Shown: positions 1-9,423, counted from the first letter of the stretch. The stretch is DNA of 64,000 nucleotides from NP936 sp002726085 (GCA_036012905.1 DASCQF010000138.1:1-64000); one strand, 5' to 3'. Numbers and translations: made by a program. Notes: generated by a model from the sequence alone, not told the origin.

Positions 1-216
1 CTTGTGCGGTATCTTGCCGACAATGCGCAACGCGCGCATCCCAATCGGGATCGGACAAAGGGACGCCTCGCTACGGGGCTACGCCCCCTTCGTCTCAGCG
101 TTTCAGGCGCGTATCTGCTTAAGAACTAACCTATGAGAAAACATTAGACCACCCCAGTTAACGTAGGATCCACTATCCGACTCGGGTGCTGCCCTCTGCC
201 GCTCTCGGCCTGCATC
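1..216. other. Left edge, no supportable gene
   Basis: An open frame on the plus strand runs from the window edge to a TAA at 127-129 and could be the last 42 codons of a gene whose body lies outside. Its sequence is rich in Arg and matches no family I recognise. It is overlapped by a GC-rich imperfect repeat around 67-92, of the kind often seen between genes. I see no promoter that can be placed with confidence before the gene at 217. Confidence 0.3.
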
Positions 217-2676
217 ATGGCGACGAATTCGAACGACGGCGACGGCCCCGTCGCCGTTGTGGCGGTTCACGGGCTTGGTGACCAGCAAGCTGGCGAATCG
301 GTTCGGAAGATCGCCGACTTGCTGCTGCGTGTTCGAGCCAGTGGGCGCCAGGTCTACGCAGAGTTCAAGGAAGTCCGTCTTCGAATCGCGACCCACCCGG
401 TTGAGGCGAAGAGACCCCAGACCGAATTCGGAGCACTTGGGGTCGGACTACGTGACCTGCAGCAGCAAAGTCGGGAACCACTCCAGGAGGGCCAGGAAGA
501 CCAAGAGGACCCGGCGCACGAGTTCATGTGCTCACAGCTTGCGGGCTATACCGGATCGGGGAACCCCTATGAGACGGTCAAGCTCGAAGGCCGACGTAAG
601 AACGGTCCGCCGGTTCATCTCTTCGAGCTCCACTGGGCCGACTTGAGCCGAATTCGGGAAGGCCTGCTGGGAACCCTCGCGGCCTTCTACCAGCTCATCC
701 TCCATATCCCCAATCTCGGCTGGCTGGCGATCGACCACGCCCTTCTTGAACATCCGGGATGCGGGCGCTGGCAGTGCTATGCGAAGGTCCACGCCAGGGC
801 GGTGCGTGTCTTTCTCATCTTGCCGATCGTCATGGTCTTGATGCCGCTCACGTTGTTGACGCTCCTCGCGGAGGCATTGCCAGCCACCTGGCTCAGGGTT
901 GTGGCGATCGGGGTGCCCGCGGTAGCCGCTCTGCTGCTCTGTGGCCGCGCGATGTATCGGACCCGTCAGATGCGATTCGGTGCGTTGCGCTGGGTCCTCC
1001 TCCCCCTGCTGGCTCTCGCACTTCCGTCCGGGCTCCTGTGGCTGCTTCTCCGGTCCGACTGGGTCACGGAATCACAGTTGGTCGCTATCGGGTGGGTTCT
1101 CGTGGCGGCTCTTCCCTTTCACTACATGCTTGGGAAGTACGACAAGCAGCAACCTGGTGTGCAGTAGGTCGGCAGGATACTTTACGCGCTCCTCCTCTTC
1201 TTGCCGGTCCTGATCTTCCTGTTCATGGGAGCCAGAACCTGGGACGAGATCGAAAGGAACATCCTCTGGTTGTTCGAGGGGCAACTCATCGTCACGGGGC
1301 TCCTGGCATTCGCTCTCTACTTGGCGGGATTAATCTTGGCTGGACTGGCCGGCTCTTCGCTTGTGAAGCACTGGAGGAAGAAGTCGCGATCGCTGGCGCA
1401 CCGGGCAGCCTGGACCTCACTCGCAACCCTGGGCATCGCTATGCCTGGTCTGTGGATCACGACGCTCCTGCTCGGTTTTGCAGCCCATGTAGCGATCAGT
1501 CCGCTTCTGAGCGCGAAACCCCATACTGCCTTTCTGAACCGGGTGTGGCGCATCGACGAGGATCTCCCCCGGCCCGAGTTTGTAGAGGAACTCCTTTATA
1601 AAGCGGCGGGCAGTGGCTTCGTGGTCGTGATCGGCACCCTGGCAATCCTGGCCATCGTCGTCGTGTGGACCCTGGGCCCCTCGGTCGCGAGTGAGAATCT
1701 CTCTCAGCAGGACGGGGTCGCGAAGAGCTCGAACCGCTCGCAGCGCCTTGGCTCCTGGGTGTCGCGGGCCTATCCGGCGATCGGTCTGACCTTCATGCTC
1801 CTCTTCGTCGTGGGGTTCATCGTGATGCCGACGATAAGCCTCCTTGTCGCCTTTCGAGTGCCCGTTCCTGGCCTTGCATCACTCCCCAGTGCTTCGCGAA
1901 CCCTGCTAGCTGGCACGGCAGGGGCGCTCGCCGCTTCAGCCGTGGGCCTGTGGGCACTCAACACACGGCTCGCAAGAGTGATCGAGCCCCTCAGGCCGTT
2001 CATCGATGTGGCCCTGGACACGGACAGCTACTTGTGGCAGTTCCCCCGGGAGGAGACTCCCAAGGCGCTCATAGCCGAGCGGTTCGCCTCGCTCTTGCGG
2101 CATCTGAGTCTCTGGCGGGACGACGACGGCCGCGGATACCGAGCGATCGTCTTTGTCGCACACAGTCAAGGCACCGTGTTGACCGCCGATACTCTTGCCT
2201 TTCTGTGCCGAGAGGGCAATCCACACCTTCCCCGGGCCAGCGAGTCGACGCCGCCACAACCGGACCTGTATTTCTTCACGATGGGGAGTCCACTCAGGCA
2301 GCTCTACTCGCGGACATTTCCTCACCTCTTCTGGTGGGTGCACGGAGAGCCCGTCGAGTGGGCAGGTGAGGTGAAAGAAGCCTCACCGAGCGACAAAGAA
2401 CCAGCCGCCGATCACGCTATCCCGTGCGACGCGTTCCCGAAGCCCTCGAGGCTCGGGGTGCGCAAGTGGGTCAACGCCTACTACACCGGCGACTACGTTG
2501 GTCGGGCCCTGTGGCCGGATCGAACGGGCGGGGTGCCGTTTGAAGCCGGCGTCCGGGAGGACCCTGACCGCATGCGCCGGGAGCGCTGCCTGGGAGCGGG
2601 CGCCCACATGCACTACTGGGACGAGGCCGCCGAAGCGGTGGGAGAGGAACTGGATACCCTGATCAACCAAGCCTGA
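217..2676 (+). pseudogene. Membrane-anchored alpha/beta hydrolase, interrupted by in-frame TAG
   Basis: Two open stretches, 217-1167 and 1168-2676, lie in the same frame and are separated only by a TAG at 1165-1167, so together they read as one protein of about 819 residues. The N-terminus has a hydrolase-like strand and oxyanion motif (VVAVHGLGDQ near residue 15). Several hydrophobic helices follow on both sides of the stop. The second half carries the nucleophile elbow (VAHSQGT) and a strand with FTMGSPL. The catalytic Ser is therefore beyond the stop and the first part alone could not be an enzyme. The codon before the stop is CAG, so a C-to-T change of a second CAG would explain it. It could be a young nonsense mutation, a sequencing or assembly error, or read-through. 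Substrate unknown. Confidence 0.7.
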
Positions 2677-2684
2677 ATGGCCGG

Positions 2685-2849
2685 TCACGGCACATTCGAC
2701 AGCGCGGGCAGCTCGTACTCGACTTCTTTCCGCAGCACCTCCCCCTCCCTCATCTCGGTCAGCGGATAGGCTGTGCGAAGCCCAACCGGCAACGGCATGT
2801 CCCATGGGCGTCCGATGCGATACCACTGTCGCGAGGTGATCACCAGCAC
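2685..2849 (-). CDS. Small conserved-looking hypothetical protein (54 aa)
   Basis: A short reading frame on the minus strand begins with GTG at 2849, five bases after a clear GGAGG ribosome binding site, and ends in TGA at 2685-2687. A second GTG six bases further in is also possible. The peptide has the composition of a real protein, with aromatic and charged residues well mixed (ITSRQWYRIGRPWDMP in the first third, then a Glu/Arg-rich stretch). It has no signal peptide or membrane segment. It lies 58 bases downstream of acs on the same strand and probably shares its transcript. I do not recognise the family. It could also be the surviving end of a longer gene. Confidence 0.5.
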   Translation of the reverse strand: MLVITSRQWYRIGRPWDMPLPVGLRTAYPLTEMREGEVLRKEVEYELPALSNVP

Positions 2850-2907
2850 CCCTTCCTCCCAGCCCGGCTTTCGCCGTGATGCCTCGCGCGAGCCGGAACC
2901 CGCGCGC

Positions 2908-4872
2908 TCACACCCGCCCGCTCACCAGCGAGTCGACGACGCCCGGATCGGCCAGCGTCGAGATGTCGCCCAGATCGTGGACGTCGCCCTCGGCGATCTT
3001 GCGAAGGATCCGGCGCATGATCTTGCCGGACCGTGTCTTTGGCACACCGTCGGTGAACTGGATCTTCTCGGGCGTGGCATGCGGACCGATGTCGCTCCTG
3101 ACAGCTTTGACGATCTCGCCCTTCATCTCTTCTGTAGCCGTCTCGCCGGTCTTGAGGGTGACGAACGCATAGATCGCGTTGCCCTTGATCTCGTGCGGGT
3201 AGCCGACAACGGCTGCCTCCGCGACGGCCGGGTGCCTGCCGATGGCACCCTCGATTTCTGCGGTACCCAGGTTGTGCCCCGAGACGATGATGACATCGTC
3301 GACACGCCCCGTGATCCAGTAGTAGCCGTCCTTGTCGCGCAAGCAGCCGTCGCCCGGAAAGTACTTCCCTGGGAATCGCGCGAAATAGGTGTCGAAGAAG
3401 CGCTGCTGGTCGCCGTAGATGCCGCGCATCTGGCCAGGCCACGGCTCGAGGATGCAGAGGTTCCCGCGAACGCCGTTCCCCTCGAGCAGGTTGCCCTCAT
3501 CATCGACCAACGCGGGCTTGATGCCAAAGAGCGGGAAGGTCGCAGAACCGGGCTTCGTCGGCGTCGCGCCTGGCAGCGGCGAGATGAGGATGCCGCCGGT
3601 TTCGGTCTGCCACCATGTGTCGACGATCGGGCATCGCCCTTTCCCGATGACCGTGTGATACCAGGTCCACTCGGGCGATTTGATCGGCTCACCGACGGTG
3701 CCGAGCAGACGCAGGCTGCTCAGGTCGTGCTGCGCCGGATAGTCATCGCCCTCCTTCATCAGTGCGCGGAGCGCGGTCGGCGCCGTGTAGATGATGTTGA
3801 CCTTGTGCTTCTCGCAGATCTGCCAGAACCGGCCCCAATCGGGATAGTTCGGCACACCTTCGTACATCATCGTGACGGCGCCGTTGGCGAGCGGGCCGTA
3901 GGTGATGTAGCTGTGGCCGGTGACCCACCCGATATCGGCGGTGCACCAGTAGATGTCTCCCGGCTGGTAGTCGAAGACATAGTTGAAGGTGGTCGCGACG
4001 TAGGTCATGTACCCACCGGTCGTGTGAAGCACCCCCTTGGGTGTGCCGGTCGATCCCGACGTGTAGAGGATGAAGAGCGGGTCTTCCGCATCCATCGGCT
4101 CGGGCGCGCAGGTCGCGTCCGCCGCCGAGAGCGCCTCATGCCACCAGACGTCGCGACCCGCGGCCATCTCGACCGGCGCGTCGGTGCGCTTGACGACCAG
4201 GATCTTCTCGATGCTCGGCGTCTGCTCGACCGCCTTGTCGGCGTTCGCCTTCATCGCGATGTTCTGCTTCGCGCCACGCACACCGGTGTTCTGCGTGATG
4301 ATCGCCTTGCACTGCGAGTCGTTGATCCGGGTCACCAGACTGTCCGCCGTGAAGGCGCCGAACACGATCGAGTGAATCGCGCCGATCCGGGCACAGGCCA
4401 GCATCGCGACCACCAACTCCGGGATCATCTGCATGTAGATGCAGACGCGGTCGCCCTTGACAATCCCCAGGTTCTTGAGGGCGTTCGCGGCACGCTGGAC
4501 CTCGACATGGAGCTCCGTGTAGGTGTAGGTCTTGCTCTCGGCCGGGTCGTTGCCTTCCCAGATCAGCGCGGTATTGCCGCCGCGTCCCGCCTCGACGTGC
4601 CGGTCGACGCAGTTGTAGCAGGCGTTGAGCTTCCCGCCGAGATACCACGCGATCTCGGCCTTGTGATAGTCGTACTGCCGAACGGTGTGCCACTTCTCGA
4701 ACCACGTGATCCGCTCTTCGGCCTCCTTAGCCCAGAAGCCCTCGGGATCGCTAACGGAACTGTCGTACAGCGCGCGATACTCGTCGAGCGACTTGACGCG
4801 GGCCCTGGCGGTAAACGCCGGCGGCGGGTCGTACACGGGTGCTTCGTCGAAGGTTTCAGGCTTGTTCGCCAC
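2908..4872 (-). CDS. acs: Acetyl-CoA synthetase
   Basis: This cytoplasmic enzyme activates acetate to acetyl-AMP and then acetyl-CoA. The 654 residues match the usual length of about 650. Motifs in order are the phosphate-binding loop YTSGSTGTPKG (270-280), WWQTETGG (420-427), the hinge region GRVDDVIIVSGHNLG (522-536) and the C-terminal PKTRSGK (611-617). The last Lys of that motif is the residue whose acetylation switches Acs off in other bacteria. I chose GTG at 4872 because AAGGAGG lies eight bases before it. An upstream in-frame extension to 4953 has no such site and is not typical of the family. The small gene at 2685-2849 follows on the same strand. Confidence 0.95.
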   Translation of the reverse strand: MANKPETFDEAPVYDPPPAFTARARVKSLDEYRALYDSSVSDPEGFWAKEAEERITWFEKWHTVRQYDYHKAEIAWYLGGKLNACYNCVDRHVEAGRGGNTALIWEGNDPAESKTYTYTELHVEVQRAANALKNLGIVKGDRVCIYMQMIPELVVAMLACARIGAIHSIVFGAFTADSLVTRINDSQCKAIITQNTGVRGAKQNIAMKANADKAVEQTPSIEKILVVKRTDAPVEMAAGRDVWWHEALSAADATCAPEPMDAEDPLFILYTSGSTGTPKGVLHTTGGYMTYVATTFNYVFDYQPGDIYWCTADIGWVTGHSYITYGPLANGAVTMMYEGVPNYPDWGRFWQICEKHKVNIIYTAPTALRALMKEGDDYPAQHDLSSLRLLGTVGEPIKSPEWTWYHTVIGKGRCPIVDTWWQTETGGILISPLPGATPTKPGSATFPLFGIKPALVDDEGNLLEGNGVRGNLCILEPWPGQMRGIYGDQQRFFDTYFARFPGKYFPGDGCLRDKDGYYWITGRVDDVIIVSGHNLGTAEIEGAIGRHPAVAEAAVVGYPHEIKGNAIYAFVTLKTGETATEEMKGEIVKAVRSDIGPHATPEKIQFTDGVPKTRSGKIMRRILRKIAEGDVHDLGDISTLADPGVVDSLVSGRV

Positions 4873-5028
4873 GGTCCATTCCTCCTTGCAAGCCCGCAGC
4901 ATACCCCAGCAGGGTGCCGGCCCCAAGCCGGGCTCACGGACAACCACCTGCACGACACTTCAGCGGCAGCGAGCCCACGACGTCGAGCTGCTCGAGAAAC
5001 GACTGGCCCAGACGAGGGCAACCTGCTC

Positions 5029-6206
5029 TCACGCTCTGCCCCTCGAATACGGATACGCGAAACCGATGGCCGAGCCCTGGTTGTAGTGCACGTTGGGACG
5101 CGCAGTGAGCTGCACGTTGCAGTCACGCTCGAACACCAGGACGAAGTCGGAGCCGCCGAACTGGAAGTAGCCGAGCTCTTCACCCTTGTGGAGGGTCCGG
5201 CCCTCCTCGGCCGTGATGACCACCGACGACACCTGGGCCATGCCCATCGGGAGACAGGCGACCAGCCCGATCGGCGACTCGACGACGATGAGACCGCGGG
5301 TCTGCATGAACTGGTAGCCGGTGTTGTCGAGCGCATTGAGGATCGTCTCTGGCTCTCCATCCAGCGTCCTGGTCGTGACCACGTTCACGTCCAGATACGT
5401 CACGCCCTGAATGATCCTGGTCTCGAGGACTTTGCCCTGCACGGGCGTGTGCCACCGGTGGTAGTCGAACGAGTCGAGAAAGCTGTGACAGAAGACGCCC
5501 CCCTTGAAGCGGTCCGCATACCTGCTCCCTTCGAGCAGCTCTTCGATGGACCACTGGATGCCCTTGATGTTCAGCTTGTCGGGCTGGACATAGATGTCCG
5601 ACCTTTCGCTGATCTGCCACCAGTCCACGAACGTACAGTCCGCCTGTGACACGATGACACTGTCGTCACACAGCCCGGCGATGGGTCGCATACCCGGCTT
5701 CATGTGGCGGGCGAAGAACTGGTTGAAGGTGAAGTACCCGCTGGGCGACGCCATGTATGCGTCCCAGTCGAAGAGCGGGTCGTTCTTGAAGGACTCGATC
5801 TCCTTGGCCGAGGCCGGTGTGTCGAGGTAGTCGCCCCAGGCGACGGCAAACTTCTTGATCCATCGGGACAGGGGGTCAGCCTGGGCGGTCTGTACTTGCC
5901 GCCGACTCGCTTCCCCGGCGTGATCGGATTTTGCAGCTTCTTGACGGGATCCTGGTCGAGGAAGAAGTAGAACTCGACGATCTTCTGGTAGACCAGTCGT
6001 GTGTCGCCTTTCTGTCTCGGCGCCCAGTGGAGCAGGTCGTCAATCCACCGCATGTAGTCATTCAGATTCCTGATGTCCTTGATGCGTTCGACCCCATGGG
6101 ACTGCGCGTTCTTGATGGCCTTCTCGAACTTGCCCTTCCATCTGTGGGTCTTGATCAGGCTATTCAGCTCGTTCACTACCTTGTGCCTGTACTTTTCTTC
6201 TGGCAT
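5029..6206 (-). pseudogene. PsiD-like phosphatidylserine decarboxylase family protein, frameshifted
   Basis: Two overlapping frames join into one protein of about 392 residues. The first starts at ATG 6206 behind AGGAGG and runs about 110 residues (MRWIDDLLHW, ending KYRPPRL). The second continues with PLSRWIKKFAVAWGDYL and covers the decarboxylase domain. The frame changes near 5875-5879, where CTGACCCCCTG would need one more base. Total length is one base short of a whole number of codons, as expected for a single deletion. The C-terminal part has SFDYHRWHTPVQG and GYFQFGGSDF. In the family, the chain is cut before the Ser of the GGS site to form the pyruvoyl cofactor. The extra N-terminal domain resembles the PSDC domain of fungal PsiD-type amino-acid decarboxylases rather than plain Psd. 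It may be broken or a sequencing error. Substrate not predictable. Confidence 0.75.
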
Positions 6207-6221
6207 GGTTTCCTCCTGAAG

Positions 6222-6584
6222 CGGCGGGATGCACCAACCCCACGGGCCACGTATCCTGGCGATCTCCTGCATGAGGCCGGCCATTGGGCGGTCACGGCGG
6301 CCGCCGCACGCCCGAGACTCACCGGCGACGTGTTCAGTATGGACAATGATGGCGCAGAGATCGCGGTCCTGCTCTGGACCTTCCTTGCGTGCGAACATGC
6401 CGGTATTCCACCCGAAGTGGTATTCCATCCATATGGCTACAAAGGCGACAGCGAGTGGCTGATCGAGCAGTTTTCGAGCGGTAACTATATCGGTCTGCCG
6501 CTGCTGCAATGGTATGACATGGTGTCAGAGTCTGACGACCCAGAGACCGGCCTTCCCCGCGTCATCCGTTGGGTGCGTGAATGA
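6222..6584 (+). pseudogene. 5'-truncated HEAGH-motif conserved hypothetical protein
   Basis: The plus-strand frame ending at 6584 reads YPGDLLHEAGHWAV and then about 100 residues with EVVFHPYGYKG and YIGLPLLQWYDM. This looks like the C-terminal three quarters of a conserved hypothetical protein with a zinc-protease-like HExxH motif. No ATG, GTG or TTG precedes the motif in frame. Upstream of it lie the ribosome binding site and 5' end of the divergent gene starting at 6206. The first 30-40 residues of the family therefore appear to be missing, probably through a rearrangement at about 6220. An unusual CTG start at 6216 cannot be excluded. Confidence 0.5.
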
Positions 6585-6653
6585 CCTGATCGTGTTCCTC
6601 GTGACTCGAGCGCCAGAAACCCGCAACCCGGAGCCGGTCACGGAGTGAGGGCT

Positions 6654-7787
6654 TCATCGAAGCCCCCGCTCCGTAACGAGATAGGTCGCGAACGTCCCGA
6701 GCCAGTGGCCACCCTCGTAGTGCTCACCGGTCACCGCGGCGAGACCGGCTGCGCGGTGCTCGGCCGCGGCGGCGAGCAGGGCCGGTCGGCGCGCGTCGCC
6801 GGCCGCGAGCGCGCCAGCGATCCCCTCCAACATCCAGGCGCGGCTGAGATTCAGTCCATCGAGGTGCGCCAGCTTGCCGTCACTCGCATCGATGACGACG
6901 GCCGGCTCGATCCAGTTGGACGGGTCACCATCCTCCGGAATATCTGGCAACAGCTCGCGCAACCACAGAGCGAACCGGTCCGCCACGACGACGCGCCGCA
7001 TCAGGTCCGCTTCGGCCAGGCAGGGGGACAGGAAGTCGTGGCCGGACGGCTCGTAGCTCAACGGACACGCCCGGTCCCCTGAATAGTAGTCCCCGATCCG
7101 GCTGTCGATCAGCTCCAGCATCTCGGTGTCGCCGGCAATGTGGGCCCAGTCGAGTATCAACCCGAAGGCGAATGCGGTCTGCGAATGCTCCCCTACCCGA
7201 ATCGGGTAGGTCAGATTCGGCAGCCATTCCTTGATCTGCAGCGCGGCGGCGTTCTCGAGCGGCACCAGCGCCGCACGCCACCGTCTGGCATCCGGGTCGT
7301 CCCACTCACGCAGCTCAGCCGCAAGCTGGAGCAGCCACGCCACGCCGTACGGGCGCTCGAACCCCGAGCGCCCGGGCGCCCGCATGTAGCGGACCTCCTG
7401 GGCGATGTTGGACATCGTCAAACTCCGCGACAGTGCTGACCGCGCGAGCCCGGCCGACGGTGACTCGGGAAAGAGTCGCGCGACTCTGGCTAGCAACCAG
7501 TGACCGTGGACGGACGAGTGCCAGTCGTAGCAGCCGAAGAACGCCGGTGTCAGCTCGCGTGGCGGCCGCGCGTCCCCGTCGTCGTTGAGCACGTGCGCGA
7601 TCTTGTTCGGATATTCCTGATGCACGCAGTCGAGCGCGAGCTGGCCGAAGCGATCCGCGAGCGACGTGTCCCCCTGTCCCGCGGCGGCCGGTCCCGCGCT
7701 CACGGCCAGCACCGCGGCAATCCGACAGACCCGTCCGATGGCGACACACGCCGAAGCGCGGACAGAGACGGAGCGGGTTGTGGCCAT
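6654..7787 (-). CDS. DUF2891 domain-containing exported protein
   Basis: The 377-residue product starts at ATG 7787 and has an Arg-containing n-region and a hydrophobic core ending AGPAAAG, a Sec-type signal peptide. The rest matches the DUF2891 family as I know it: FFGCYDWHSSVHGHW early on, then EHSQTAFAFGLILDWA and ASDGKLAHLDGLNLSRAW, with Trp- and His-rich helices. These look like an all-alpha toroid fold as in glycoside hydrolase-like proteins. No activity is established for the family. It is divergent from the PDZ gene at 7838, leaving 50 bases for both promoters. Longer in-frame extensions upstream of 7787 overlap that gene and are Arg-rich noise. Confidence 0.88.
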   Translation of the reverse strand: MATTRSVSVRASACVAIGRVCRIAAVLAVSAGPAAAGQGDTSLADRFGQLALDCVHQEYPNKIAHVLNDDGDARPPRELTPAFFGCYDWHSSVHGHWLLARVARLFPESPSAGLARSALSRSLTMSNIAQEVRYMRAPGRSGFERPYGVAWLLQLAAELREWDDPDARRWRAALVPLENAAALQIKEWLPNLTYPIRVGEHSQTAFAFGLILDWAHIAGDTEMLELIDSRIGDYYSGDRACPLSYEPSGHDFLSPCLAEADLMRRVVVADRFALWLRELLPDIPEDGDPSNWIEPAVVIDASDGKLAHLDGLNLSRAWMLEGIAGALAAGDARRPALLAAAAEHRAAGLAAVTGEHYEGGHWLGTFATYLVTERGLR

Positions 7788-7823
7788 GGCCAACAGGTTA
7801 CCGGATCGGAGAGCCGACTGGCG

Positions 7824-7829
7824 TATACT
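7824..7829 (+). promoter_or_regulatory. Candidate -10 box giving a leaderless start
   Basis: TATACT sits eight bases before the ATG at 7838. Transcription would begin at or next to the start codon. This fits the absence of any ribosome binding site in front of the PDZ gene. No convincing -35 box is visible. Confidence 0.45.
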
Positions 7830-7837
7830 GCGGTGCG

Positions 7838-8257
7838 ATGTTGAAGACCCTGCGCGCGGTTGCCGGAAGTCTTGCCGTCGTGGTGTGCACCGCCATGGCG
7901 GCGACAGCGCAGGATTCGGAGACTCTCTATACGTGTGTCGACGCCGCGGCGACCCGGACACTCGAGATCGGCGCCACGGTGTGCGATGCCGCACCAACCG
8001 ACGCCCTGACCACGCGGATGGAGGCCGACAACCTCCAGCTGCGGACCGGAGGGTTGGTTACCGAAGTCGTCACCGGCGGCGTCGCGCAAGTGGCCGGTCT
8101 CGAAGAGGGTGATGTCATCTATCGCGTCGGTGGCGTCGACGTCGACAGCAATGTCAAGGTAGCCGCTCGCCTCAGCCTGATCGAGGAATCCTCCGACACC
8201 GTCGTGAACTTCCTGCGTCGCGGACGGCCCTATCGGGTTAAGATTCGACGGCCGTAG
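7838..8257 (+). CDS. Exported PDZ-domain protein
   Basis: A 139-residue protein with a signal peptide (basic start MLKTLR, core ending AATAQD). Two Cys follow in the mature N-terminus and could form a disulfide. The C-terminal 75 residues form a PDZ fold with the typical GGVAQVAGLEEGDVIYRVGG turn. PDZ domains usually bind C-terminal peptides. Here it stands alone without a protease, so it may act as a periplasmic adaptor. The start was set at ATG 7838 rather than further upstream because the signal peptide begins there and a TATACT box is only eight bases away. Confidence 0.85.
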   Translation: MLKTLRAVAGSLAVVVCTAMAATAQDSETLYTCVDAAATRTLEIGATVCDAAPTDALTTRMEADNLQLRTGGLVTEVVTGGVAQVAGLEEGDVIYRVGGVDVDSNVKVAARLSLIEESSDTVVNFLRRGRPYRVKIRRP

Positions 8258-8461
8258 GACGAAGGAGACAGGAGACAGGAGGCAGGAGGAAACGGGAGGG
8301 GCTGCGCCCCCGTCGAGAACTGCGCACTGATGCTCGCGTCTGATTCGCTACTCCGGGCACCCCGACGTTGGCCCGGAAAGAAGCTGAAGATGGCGAAGCC
8401 CTCCGGCTATCTACTGTCTCCTGCCTCCTGCCTCCTGTCTCCTGTCTCCTTAGAGCGCTCC
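8258..8461. repeat. Intergenic purine-rich inverted repeats
   Basis: The space between two convergent genes starts with tandem GGAGACA / GGAGGCA units (8264-8292) and ends with their reverse complement (about 8417-8452), so the whole stretch can fold back on itself. Next to each arm is a short hairpin motif: GGGGCTGCGCCCC at about 8297-8309 and GCGAAGCCCTCCGGC at about 8394-8408. The same arrangement is found in reverse at 48301-48352. No gene is visible inside. Confidence 0.7.
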
Positions 8462-9382
8462 TCACTCCCCCGGCATCGGCAGGTGCACCAGCCAAGCTGT
8501 GACGGCCAGCAGCGTCAGTGCGACCAGCAGCTCGGCGGTGCCGGAGCGCCGCAGCTGATCCGCCCCACCGGCCGCTCCAAGCAGAGGCCGCACCCGCTTC
8601 CAGTTGTAGGCGCCCAGCCCCGCCGTCACCCCGAACAACCCTGTCTTCAGCAGGAGCACCCGCCCGTAGACCGTCTCCCATAGCTGCGGGATCTCATCCA
8701 CATAGAGGTATGCCGTCCACACCCCGGTGCCGGCGAGCGTCGCGGCGGCGGTCAACGCCACCGGAGAGAATCGGTCGACCAGCCGTGACACCGCGGCCGC
8801 GCCGTCGCCGGCGCCGTGTCGCAGGGACCGCAACCCGGCCGACAGCATCACGAATAACGTGCCGAGCCAGACGCCGGCCGCAAGCAGGTGGCCGATCTGC
8901 AAGGCCATGGGGATGAGGGCGCCGCCGGAATAGGCAAGCGCATGACCGGTCATCGGCGCGGTGCCAACTATGGCGACTGCCGCCGCGCCGAGCAGCTGCC
9001 AGCCCCACCGCATGCGCGCCGCGACCATCGCAACTGCGGGAGCTCCCACGACGACCGCCGCGCTCTGCCAGATCCACCGGCCACCCCAACGGGTCTGTTC
9101 CGCCACCAGACGGAGCAGGTCTCCGGTCACCGGCTCTTCGAGTCCGAACGAGGAGTAGGTCTGCGCGTAGAGTCGGGCAGCGACAGCGACGAACAGCAGG
9201 GCGAGCGCCAGACCGGCGTGGCGCGTAAGCCGTCGTTCGAGCTCGCCTGGACCAACGTCGCTCGCTCCAACACGGTCCGCTACCACCCTGAAGGCGCACA
9301 CGCCGACCAGCCAGACGATGCCCAGATCGGTGAGCCACTTCGCGGCCGACAACAGCACGAGCGCGTAAGTGTCCCCGGCCAT
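8462..9382 (-). CDS. CopD-family copper resistance membrane protein
   Basis: About 306 residues with roughly eight hydrophobic segments. The second half matches the CopD domain: MALQIGHLLAAGVWLGTLFVML with a membrane His, FSPVALTAAATLAGTGVW, and YGRVLLLKTGLFGVTAGLGAYN. CopD proteins sit in the inner membrane and are linked to copper import or tolerance. ATG 9382 is chosen. A GTG at 9403 would add seven residues without a better ribosome binding site. It is divergent from the HupE-like gene at 9424 with only 41 bases between. A DUF411/CopG-type copper gene lies far off at 60985. Confidence 0.88.
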   Translation of the reverse strand: MAGDTYALVLLSAAKWLTDLGIVWLVGVCAFRVVADRVGASDVGPGELERRLTRHAGLALALLFVAVAARLYAQTYSSFGLEEPVTGDLLRLVAEQTRWGGRWIWQSAAVVVGAPAVAMVAARMRWGWQLLGAAAVAIVGTAPMTGHALAYSGGALIPMALQIGHLLAAGVWLGTLFVMLSAGLRSLRHGAGDGAAAVSRLVDRFSPVALTAAATLAGTGVWTAYLYVDEIPQLWETVYGRVLLLKTGLFGVTAGLGAYNWKRVRPLLGAAGGADQLRRSGTAELLVALTLLAVTAWLVHLPMPGE

Positions 9383-9411
9383 CGCGGCAGGGTACCCCGG
9401 CACGGCTGTCG

Positions 9412-9417
9412 TAGGAT
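9412..9417 (+). promoter_or_regulatory. Candidate -10 box giving a leaderless start
   Basis: TAGGAT is placed six bases before the ATG at 9424, and no ribosome binding site precedes the gene. The spacing suggests that transcription starts at the initiation codon. Confidence 0.4.
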
Positions 9418-9423
9418 AGGTGC

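Noticed and set aside
1..129. Open frame from the window edge ending in TAA
   Set aside because: Too short and without recognisable motif; part of it is a GC-rich repeat. It could still be the end of a gene outside the window.
1165..1167. Reading the TAG in the hydrolase gene as pyrrolysine or as a changed code
   Set aside because: Several genes here end in TAG as a normal stop, and no methylamine genes or special hairpin follow.
2773..5649. A 958-codon open frame on the plus strand
   Set aside because: It is the antisense of acs and the decarboxylase gene, has Arg/Asp-rich composition typical of shadow frames in GC-rich DNA, and matches no family.
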